Assembly: GCF_000019185.1 (NCBI RefSeq)
Contig: NC_010334.1
Span: 1,426,001 to 1,490,000 of the forward strand
From: Shewanella halifaxensis HAW-EB4
GTDB taxonomy: Bacteria; Pseudomonadota; Gammaproteobacteria; Enterobacterales; Shewanellaceae
Length of the DNA: 64,000 nucleotides
Reading direction: 5' to 3'
Both the position numbers and the translations under genes were made by a program. Shown piece by piece: positions 44,897-51,328 of this stretch. A model generated the notes under the pieces. The model was not told the DNA's origin. It did no database searches and saw only the letters and a list, made by a program, of their open reading frames with translations. How positions within the stretch are numbered: the stretch's first letter is position 1; the number at the start of each line of letters is the position of its first letter.

Positions 44897-46558
44897 TTAA
44901 CTGAGCAGCAGTTCTTTCGCATTCGCCAAGGTATTACTGGTGATGGTATCGCCACCTAATAAGCGCGCTAACTCTTCGATGCGTTGAGCTTTGTCCAGTG
45001 CCACCATAGAGGTCTCAGTCTGACCTGCTTTGCTGCTCTTATTGACGAACATATGCTGATGGCCATTACCCGCCACCTGCGGCAGGTGGGTCACACAAAA
45101 CACCTGAGTCGACTCACCAAGTGAGCGCAGCATACGGCCAACAACGGCCGCGGTAGGCCCTGAAATACCCACATCCACTTCATCGAAGATCAGTGTCGGC
45201 GTCGAGACCTTTTTGGCGGTGATCACCTGAATGCCTAAACCAATACGCGACAACTCGCCACCGGAGGCGACCTTTGCAATAGGCTGCAGAGGCTGACCTG
45301 GGTTGGTCGAGACTAAAAACTCAATGCTGTCACAGCCACTTGGGGTGATAACCGCCTCATTGAAGTTAACCGCAATGGTAAACTTACCCTTAGGCATGTT
45401 GAGCTCGTGGATGGAGTGGGTCACCTGTTTATCAAGCTCTTTAGCATAACGACTGCGGCTTTGGCTGAGCTTTCTAGCGTGTTGCAGATAAGCCTCTTGG
45501 CTCGCCTTTAACTGTTCACTAATATCATCTAACTTGTCGTCGTCAGAACCTAAGTCTTCAAGCTCCTCTAGCAAACTCTGGTGATGAGTATAGAGCTCAT
45601 TTGGCATCACTTGATGCTTGCGGGCAAGCTGCATCGTCTTAGAAAGGCGCAGCTCTAAATGAGCAAAATATTCAGGGTCTAGCTCTAAGCCATCTAAGTA
45701 ACGCTCTATCTCACTACTACTTTCTTGTACCTGAATAAGCGCATCGTTAAGCATGGCTAGGACACCGCCGAGTTCAGGGTCGTAGCTTTCAAGATCTTGC
45801 CCCTGACTGATCGAGGTATTTAATAGCGACTCAACATTACCCTCATCACTCTCTTGTAAAATATGCAGTTGGTTACGGCAAAGCTCGATTAAAGCAGTGC
45901 TGTTAGCCAGTTTCTTATGTTCAGCCTCAATAGACTCGAATTCGCCTTCATTAATAGCGAATTCGTTTAACTCCTCAACCTGATATTGCAGTAGCTGTTT
46001 GCGCGCTAAACGCTCCTGCTGGGACATCTCTAATAGATGCAGTTGTTTCTCGATAGTCTTACATCTGTGGTAGCTAGCGCTGACGCTGTCGAGCAGCATC
46101 TTATGGTTGGCATAGCTATCTAGCAGGGTGAGTTGATGCTCACTCTTTAGCATAGCGTGGTGAGCATGTTGGCTATGAATACCGATAAGCCGCTGCCCAA
46201 GGGATTTGATTTGCGTTAGCGGCACGGGATTACCGTTGATGTAGGCGCGTGAGCGGCCATCACTGCTAATTGTGCGGCGCAAGATGCACTCGTCATCGAG
46301 TTCAAGGTCGTTATCTTCAAGCCAGCGTTTTGCTGCTGGAGTATCATCTAATAAAAAGCGGGCACTTACTTCGGCCTTAGTGGCACCAGGTCTAATGGTA
46401 TTGGCGTCGGCTCGATTACCTAAACATAGGCCGAGAGCATCGATAGCAATCGATTTACCCGCGCCGGTTTCACCCGTAATACTGGTCATTCCAGCTTTAA
46501 AGTCGAGCTCTAAGAAACGCACAATAGCAAAGTTGTTGATGCTGAGTTGGCAAAGCAT
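44897..46558 (-). CDS. recN: DNA repair protein RecN
   Basis: A 553-residue SMC-like ATPase for double-strand break repair, the exact E. coli length. Walker A TGETGAGKS is near residue 33, a long coiled coil runs through the middle (about 160-370), the ABC signature is ASGGELSRIGLGIQV and Walker B TLIFDEVDVGISG. The frame extends six codons upstream, but AGGA at proper spacing marks MLCQLSINNFAIV as the start. Two LexA boxes lie directly upstream, so it is an SOS gene. Confidence 0.96.
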   Translation of the reverse strand: MLCQLSINNFAIVRFLELDFKAGMTSITGETGAGKSIAIDALGLCLGNRADANTIRPGATKAEVSARFLLDDTPAAKRWLEDNDLELDDECILRRTISSDGRSRAYINGNPVPLTQIKSLGQRLIGIHSQHAHHAMLKSEHQLTLLDSYANHKMLLDSVSASYHRCKTIEKQLHLLEMSQQERLARKQLLQYQVEELNEFAINEGEFESIEAEHKKLANSTALIELCRNQLHILQESDEGNVESLLNTSISQGQDLESYDPELGGVLAMLNDALIQVQESSSEIERYLDGLELDPEYFAHLELRLSKTMQLARKHQVMPNELYTHHQSLLEELEDLGSDDDKLDDISEQLKASQEAYLQHARKLSQSRSRYAKELDKQVTHSIHELNMPKGKFTIAVNFNEAVITPSGCDSIEFLVSTNPGQPLQPIAKVASGGELSRIGLGIQVITAKKVSTPTLIFDEVDVGISGPTAAVVGRMLRSLGESTQVFCVTHLPQVAGNGHQHMFVNKSSKAGQTETSMVALDKAQRIEELARLLGGDTITSNTLANAKELLLS

Positions 46559-46580
46559 AGTGATGTCCTTTATCAAAACA

Positions 46581-46618
46581 CTGTATAGTTAAACAGTATA
46601 TACTGTTTATCTATACAG
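46581..46618 (-). promoter_or_regulatory. Two LexA (SOS) boxes upstream of recN
   Basis: CTGTATAGTTAAACAG (46581-46596) and CTGTTTATCTATACAG (46603-46618) are both perfect CTGT-N8-ACAG sites, six bases apart, 23-60 bases before the recN start. Double sites mean tight LexA repression, as in E. coli recN. Confidence 0.92.
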
Positions 46619-47191
46619 TAAACAACTGTTGTATGATCACTCGATATTAATCACATGTATGCGTTTCAGTTTCAAGTGAAGTTAATCTGATAGATAAAAC
46701 TGTTATTAGTGGGCTTAGGAATCAAAGATTAGTTTTTCAAAGAGCTAAAGGGGAGACTAGTCTAGCCTTGGAATGAAGGCTGATTACATTTCTGTCAGAG
46801 CGGTTGCTACAGGGAAGCGAGTTCTACATTGTAGCTATATGGTTATTAATCGCCTGCAGCAGGTACAGGACAGGATGTCCGAATGTCGTGTTCATATGCT
46901 CAATGATGTTCCCTACATAATAATGATATTTCCCTGCTCCCTATGGGGCAGATGTGAAGGAACAACTTTATTTGTAGTACAGCAGTGACTCGCAGCCGTT
47001 CTTTATGAAAGACAGGAGCAGTAAGCTCTGCGATGACATTTCTGTAATCGAAGCTCGTAAACAAATCTACGAACTTAATCATGCTTCAAGTTATGTTTAA
47101 TCGCATAATAATATATGCAAAAAGTAAGAATATTTCAGCAAATTCAAATTCATTGCGAGAAAGGATAGTGTGTAAACAAATCTTCGATCAT
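46619..47191. other. Gene-free accessory DNA with a partial repeat
   Basis: No credible gene. Bases 46766-46790 (CCTTGGAATGAAGGCTGATT...) match 13878-13905, and TATTAATCGCCTGCAGC at 46844-46860 matches the edge of copies D1/D2, so this is a fragment of the same repeat-bearing DNA. A small hairpin GGACA-GGA-TGTCC is at 46868-46880. The short plus frame here has no ribosome site. Confidence 0.6.
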
Positions 47192-47547
47192 CTAATCTAA
47201 TGGTACATTACCATCGTATACTCTAGCGTAAGTGCGCAGACCTGAGATCTGTATCTGGCGTGCTAGTTGTTTAGCATCTTTCTCTTTACCCACTTCACCC
47301 AAGTCTTGAGCTTTAATGATTAGCTTTTCAAATTCGCTTTCCATTGTTTTGAGTGATTTTCTTGCTTCTTCTAAAAGTTCTGAATTTTCACCCGTTAACT
47401 TTACTCAAACCTTGTTACGCTACCAGACCGATATTTGGCGTTTCTGCTGCGTGATTTTTATTTCAATTGCTGATATTTTGCTCGCAAGTCATGTTCAGCT
47501 TGTAATTGCAGAGCTTAGGCAATGTATGAGTCAAAAGCTTTGCCCAT
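47192..47547 (-). pseudogene. Decayed small gene of unknown function
   Basis: On the minus strand a frame starts MGKAFDSYIA, meets a stop, continues with ALQLQAEHDLRAKYQQLK, stops again, and after a shift reads LTGENSELLEEARKSLKTME through to ARVYDGNVPLD and a final stop at 47192. The pieces look like one helical, charged protein broken by two stops and a frameshift. An internal ATG at 47344 could still give a 50-residue product. Family not recognised. Alternatively the pieces are unrelated chance frames. Confidence 0.5.
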
Positions 47548-47643
47548 TTGAGTAGTGATTGAGGACGATAAGTACTGCAACTAATAATGGCTGTCTCAGT
47601 TATTTTGAGCTGCTATTCAATAAGCGGTTATGCTATATAGAAA

Positions 47644-47967
47644 TCAAAATAACGAGCCTTGGTGTGAATTTGAGTCGTCAATGTGGGAAGGAGAGTCTAC
47701 GTTTTTGTAGTATGTAACCCAAACCATATTACTCCTTGGGAATTCGCGCTTTAGTGCTTTGTGCGCTTGCTTTTTGATGCTCGCCATATCACCGACTGAT
47801 GAAGTATTGGAAAATCCAGTTTCAACAATTTCAAAGCGAGAAGGGTCGATACAGTAGATTAAAAAACCGCGATCTTTTTTGTAAGTTTTAAACTGAACAG
47901 CTTCTTTCGGCAGCAACTGCTTGAATTGCCTGTCTATTAATGGTGCAACTTGAGAAATATGAATCAT
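47644..47967 (-). CDS. Hypothetical protein (107 aa), possibly a cassette gene
   Basis: Not recognised. The soluble product has IDRQFKQLLPKEAVQFKTY, a hydrophobic strand GFLIYCIDPSRFEIVETGF and a Lys/Arg-rich helix SIKKQAHKALKREFPRSN, then VWVTYYKN and a polar tail. There is no signal peptide and no clear Shine-Dalgarno before the ATG. It lies between a weak attC-like end near 47627 and the attC-like site at 48111, so it may be an inverted integron cassette gene. Confidence 0.6.
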   Translation of the reverse strand: MIHISQVAPLIDRQFKQLLPKEAVQFKTYKKDRGFLIYCIDPSRFEIVETGFSNTSSVGDMASIKKQAHKALKREFPRSNMVWVTYYKNVDSPSHIDDSNSHQGSLF

Positions 47968-48110
47968 AAATGTTTTATATTTTTGGTTGATTATTCCAGA
48001 TTAGCAAAATGTAAGCTAGCAACCAAAACACTTTGTACTGTTAGACGTTTTTTAGTTATTACCCATACAATAAGGATAGGCCGCGCGCAGCCGCGTCCTT
48101 TTCCTTATTC

Positions 48111-48234
48111 GTTGAACGAAGCGTTTAAGGCGGATTCCCAACGCTTGGCATTCTCAGTTTTCTTCGGTTACAGTGTGATGGCACAATGGTTTAGGTAGGG
48201 TGGTAGCTGCTCTCCACTTAATGCGGCGTTATAT
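48111..48234 (+). other. Integron attC-type recombination site (first)
   Basis: About 124 bases with the layout of superintegron attC sites. The left end TTGAACGAAGCGTTTAAGG pairs imperfectly with the right end CTTAATGCGGCGTTATAT, with further partly complementary arms between (CAACGCTTGGCATT; GGTTTAGGTAGGGTGG). The right core site is G-TTATAT. The layout is close to Vibrio/Shewanella cassette repeats from memory; no search was possible. Confidence 0.82.
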
Positions 48235-48555
48235 ATTGTTCAAGTTTAGAGTGTAATTTAATAAGGACGTTGATCATGTCGAATACAGAGCGTTCAAAAA
48301 TGGCTGTCAATTTAGATAAGGTCTTCTGTTCAAACTGTGATGAGAAAATGCCAGCTTTACGTATACCAGAGAATATTCAGCAACTAATGTGGGGTGGTTG
48401 GACTTGTCCAAAATGTGATTGCAAAATGGATAAGTTCGGTAAAGAAATAGTTGAGCAAATAAACATATAACAAGCTAATAAGTAAGGATAAAATACAGTT
48501 GGCTATTTTCGTTCATTAACATCTTTGCCAACAATTTCTGCCCATTCTTAGAGCG
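48229..48555 (+). mobile_element. Integron gene cassette carrying a zinc-ribbon ORF
   Basis: The 327-bp unit runs from TTATAT, just after the first attC cleavage point, to the end of a second attC. Its own R'' core ATATAAC (48465-48471) is the reverse complement of its first bases GTTATAT, the arrangement expected for a cassette integrated at attC and not for chance. It holds one small ORF. No integrase gene is present in the window. Confidence 0.75.
48276..48470 (+). CDS. Small zinc-ribbon protein, cassette-encoded (64 aa)
   Basis: A 64-residue protein with FCSNC near residue 18 and WTCPKCDC near residue 44, a two-CxxC zinc-ribbon pattern with one further Cys. Between them is LRIPENIQQLMWGGW. 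No signal peptide. AAGGA with 8-base spacing precedes the ATG; a TTG two codons upstream is too close to it. The stop codon TAA lies inside the R'' core of the following attC, as is usual in compact cassettes. Function unknown. Confidence 0.75.
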   Translation: MSNTERSKMAVNLDKVFCSNCDEKMPALRIPENIQQLMWGGWTCPKCDCKMDKFGKEIVEQINI

Positions 48556-48561
48556 TTACTG
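48465..48561 (+). other. Integron attC-type site (second)
   Basis: Starts ATATAACAAGCTAATAAG and ends CTTAGAGCGTTAC; TAAC..GCT..TAAG at the left pairs with CTTA..AGC..GTTA at the right. The inside contains GTTGGC / GCCAAC and partly complementary AT-rich arms. About 97 bases, shorter and less canonical than the first site. Confidence 0.6.
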
Positions 48562-48599
48562 CATATCAAATTACGATACATTTCCTAATGCCAGCGCTC

Positions 48600-48830
48600 G
48601 CCTTTAGAGCCTTAGCACTAACATATTTCTGTCCAAAACCGTTTCAGCAATAGTAAGAGTTAACTGTGACCACCAATATCTGAGTGAGCTAATTCGCAGA
48701 GATGAATAGTCAGATGTCGGTGCGGCTGTGGGCTTCGGTTTCAAGGATGAAACCGCAGAGCGGCCAAGGACGGCTTTACAGCGTTCCACAGAAGTAGCGA
48801 CATCTGAGCTTACTGCTAATTATTGCCTTT
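48600..48830 (+). repeat. Copy C of the dispersed hairpin repeat
   Basis: Begins with CTTTAGAGCCTTA and TTTCTGTCCA, shared with the left part of copy A. The core is CGGTGCGGCTGTGG, a perfect hairpin CGGTTTCA-AGGA-TGAAACCG (48736-48755), then GAGCGGCCAAGGACGGC, TTTACAGCG and CAGAAGTAGCGACAT. A minus-strand frame across it (48604-48789) is not credible as a gene. Confidence 0.8.
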
Positions 48831-48889
48831 CTTCGTGGCCTCGGTGTTCCAATAACATCCGTGTTTAACGGCCAGTTCGCTATCCCTAG

Positions 48890-49180
48890 CTCTCGCTTGT
48901 TAGCACATGGTTTCGCCGTGGTGAATAGCTTTTGTCCAATAACTATTTAGGGCTTTAGCCGTAAAAGGTTGCGCTGTTATAAATTCGGTGTAGATACGGC
49001 TGAGACCGTCGAAAACAGGGATGTTTTCGTGAACTCACAAGGCCAATTCTGTTCCATACAGAATTTGGCATTTCCACCATCCTTGGCGGTCAGACGTGCT
49101 TGCAGCGAGTCTCAGAAGTGTCTGCACATACGCCTGCCGCAGGCAATTGGAACCACTTTTGCTGATTACTACTCTTAGTT
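48890..49180 (+). repeat. Copy B of the dispersed hairpin repeat
   Basis: Contains TAGGGCTTTAGCC, CGGTGTAGATACGGCTGAG, a perfect hairpin CGAAAACA-GGGA-TGTTTTCG (49010-49029), GAACTCACA, an extra segment of about 54 bases absent from copy A, then the 36-base block at 49094-49129 and GCCGCAGGC plus ATTGGAACCACTTTTG. Confidence 0.85.
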
Positions 49181-49205
49181 TAAAAATAACAATGGGCTCC
49201 TTCTC

Positions 49206-49232
49206 GCTCGGGTGTGGGCGAAGCGCCACGAC
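49206..49232. repeat. 27-bp inverted partner of 14374-14400
   Basis: Exact reverse complement of bases 14374-14400. Just downstream, GTTAGAC-GCA-GTCTAAC (49240-49256) is a perfect palindrome resembling joined integron core sites. AGCGCTTA-TCCG-TAAGCGCT hairpin follows at about 49277-49296. Confidence 0.85.
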
Positions 49233-49256
49233 GTTAGTTGTTAGACGCAGTCTAAC

Positions 49257-49577
49257 TCTATGCTTATGGATTATCAGCGCTTATCCGTAAGCGCTTACTC
49301 TGTGCGACCTTTGGAGCGGTCTAATGCCGACGGTAGGCGTCTTGATAATTGATACTCTCAAGCTCCACTTCTGCATAAAGCTGTCTGACGACGTTGGCGC
49401 AGCGGCTGATGATCTGCGTGACTTGGGTGACACCTACTTTTGGAGCCTGACGTCACAGAGCGACTGGCTGGCAGCGAGATATTATACGCTCCCATACTCG
49501 CTTAGCTTAAAGCCTTGCGGAATAGCTATAGGGTAAATCTCGATAACATTGCGCTAGAACACGATACAAATTATGTT
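49257..49577. other. Gene-free DNA upstream of the LysR gene
   Basis: About 320 bases. Apart from the hairpin near 49285, I see no structure or credible ORF; the plus frame here lacks a ribosome site. Confidence 0.5.
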
Positions 49578-49587
49578 TTGGTATAAT
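49578..49587 (+). promoter_or_regulatory. Candidate extended -10 promoter for the LysR gene
   Basis: TTGGTATAAT contains TGn plus a perfect TATAAT; no good -35 lies upstream. The same TTTGGTATAATATTG sequence forms the pyrG promoter at 58963. Confidence 0.5.
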
Positions 49588-49620
49588 ATTGTGGCGAGTA
49601 TGAGGGCTAGGCCTAGTCTT

Positions 49621-49656
49621 AGCTTGAGCTTGAGCTTGAGCTTGAGCTTGAGCCTG
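49621..49656 (+). repeat. Hexanucleotide tandem repeat (AGCTTG)5 plus one variant
   Basis: Five perfect AGCTTG units and a sixth AGCCTG, placed between the candidate promoter and the start codon of the LysR gene. Slippage would change the leader length. Confidence 0.95.
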
Positions 49657-49697
49657 AGTTCAGTTCCGTTTTATCTTAAGTAGTAGGATTTATCTCC

Positions 49698-50600
49698 ATG
49701 AGTACCAACTTTGGTTTGGAATTACAGCTGATCTATCAATTTGTGCATCTGGTGAATGCGGGCAGCTTTTCTCAGGCCGCTAAAGAGCTCGATATGCCGA
49801 TTGCCACAGTGAGCCGTAAGCTGACTAAGTTGGAGACGGTATTAGATAAACAGTTATTGATGCGTAATACTCGTAAGCTGAGGCTAACTGAAGAGGGCAT
49901 TGCGCTGTTTCAGCAGTATCAGTCGATTATCTCTCAGTTTGACAGCATCAGCGGGGTTACGGTTGATAAGCCTGAGGGGACGTTACGTATTGCTGCCCCT
50001 GTGTCGATTATCTCGATGATTTTTATCAAGGCGCTCAATGAGTTCTGCGAGCAGTATCCGGATATTCAGTTGCATATTACGCAAAACAATAACGTGATCG
50101 ATTTAATTGATGAAGGTGTCGATGTAGCGATAGTGGGCGGTACCCAACCAGATTCATCTTGGATCTCTAGCTCATTGGGTGTGCTTAATTATGGTTTATT
50201 TGCCTCTCAACAGTATATCGACAGTGCGCCTGTACTCACTCACCCCCAAGAGCTTGCTGAGCACGCCTTAATTAAAGTATGGCCACTCTATAATTGGTCG
50301 CTAAAGCACCCAAATGGTGGATCATTTTATTATGATGGTAAAGCCAAGCTGACATTAAGCGATTTGCATGGCGCAGTGGAGGCGACGGTTGATCACGGCG
50401 GCATTCTCTATGGACCGGAACTCTTTGTTAAAGAAGAGCTCAGAGCCGGGAAATTACAGAGATTACTGCCAGAGTGGATTGGTGAAAAAAGACGAATTTC
50501 GATTTTATATCATCAGCGCAGCCATCAACCCCTAAAGGTGAAACTGTTTATCGAATTTATGCAATCTAAGGCGGAAGGTTTATTCTCGATGCATAGCTAG
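49698..50600 (+). CDS. LysR-family transcriptional regulator
   Basis: A 300-residue regulator. The helix-turn-helix is within VNAGSFSQAAKELDMPIATVSRKL (about residues 18-42). The effector domain begins GTLRIAAPVSIISMIFIKAL near residue 95. The sequence type is the CrgA/AaeR-like branch common in Shewanella (inference). There is no divergent target gene directly beside it, so the regulon is unknown. The leader holds a hexanucleotide repeat. Confidence 0.9.
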   Translation: MSTNFGLELQLIYQFVHLVNAGSFSQAAKELDMPIATVSRKLTKLETVLDKQLLMRNTRKLRLTEEGIALFQQYQSIISQFDSISGVTVDKPEGTLRIAAPVSIISMIFIKALNEFCEQYPDIQLHITQNNNVIDLIDEGVDVAIVGGTQPDSSWISSSLGVLNYGLFASQQYIDSAPVLTHPQELAEHALIKVWPLYNWSLKHPNGGSFYYDGKAKLTLSDLHGAVEATVDHGGILYGPELFVKEELRAGKLQRLLPEWIGEKRRISILYHQRSHQPLKVKLFIEFMQSKAEGLFSMHS

Positions 50601-50721
50601 CTTAAGGCGGATCATAAATGTATTTGAGTAGAGACTTTAGCTAGATATTAGCCTCTGTGTGGGGGGAGGGGGAGCGCAAAACGATGAGTCGTAATGCGCT
50701 AATTTTTACTGTATTGGTGAG

Positions 50722-51327
50722 TTATCTTGTGGCTTCAATGCCAATGTTAGACACACCAATTTCAACGATTTCCTTACGTAACTCTTTCACAAAGTCAGCT
50801 TTCATCGATAGGTTATCTTCGATAATTTGCAGTAGAGAGTTTTGCATCTCTTTCTCTTCAAGCATCACTTCATGGGCGAAGATGTAGTCATCTAAGGCAT
50901 CTTCATTATCAAATTCTTGCTCACAAGTCGCTTCGATATAGTTAGCTACCGTCGCTGATGACAGCTTACTGATATTGACAATATCTTCTTCTACCTTGCT
51001 CTGTAGTGCACTGATAAGTGAAGTTAATGCAACGACGGCATCCATTGCAGGGTAAACACCGTAAACATCGAAGTCGCTTGGTTCTGGCGTATTGGCTTCA
51101 AGGCGTTCGAGGTAAATATCGATATTCAGTTTGAGCTTGTTGTCGTACATCGACTGCCAAAGCAAGTTAAGCAAGGTATCGAGTACCTTGGGGTCGCCAA
51201 ATTCGCATACTTCTGAAAAAAGCTGATAATTAGGTAGCATACGTTGGCATAGGGCAACCGCAAAAAGCTTTTTTTGAGGTAACTCTAGTGCTTTTAGGCG
51301 TTTAAAAAATCCCTGTTTGTTTGTCAT
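50722..51327 (-). CDS. yjaG: YjaG, DUF416 family protein
   Basis: A 201-residue helical, acidic cytoplasmic protein of the DUF416 family. Recognised by LPQKKLFAVALCQRMLPNYQLF near the N-terminus, LNLLWQSMYDN and YPAMDAVVALTSLISAL. Function is not established. It starts immediately after the barA stop with a one-base gap, so it is probably the second gene of a barA-yjaG transcript. Confidence 0.9.
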   Translation of the reverse strand: MTNKQGFFKRLKALELPQKKLFAVALCQRMLPNYQLFSEVCEFGDPKVLDTLLNLLWQSMYDNKLKLNIDIYLERLEANTPEPSDFDVYGVYPAMDAVVALTSLISALQSKVEEDIVNISKLSSATVANYIEATCEQEFDNEDALDDYIFAHEVMLEEKEMQNSLLQIIEDNLSMKADFVKELRKEIVEIGVSNIGIEATR

Positions 51328-51328
51328 C

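Noticed and set aside
46868..46880. GGACA-GGA-TGTCC as a further copy of the hairpin family
   Set aside because: The loop is similar, but the flanking repeat words are in the opposite orientation relative to it and the stem is only five pairs.
47316..47555. 79-codon plus frame
   Set aside because: It lies opposite the decayed minus-strand gene, whose pieces look far more protein-like.
49240..49256. GTTAGAC-GCA-GTCTAAC as joined integron core sites
   Set aside because: The cores match consensus, but no attC arms of proper length could be drawn on either side; kept only as a note.
48604..49290. Frames across copies B and C (minus and plus)
   Set aside because: They overlap each other and the hairpins; no ribosome site; the frame differs between copies of the same repeat.
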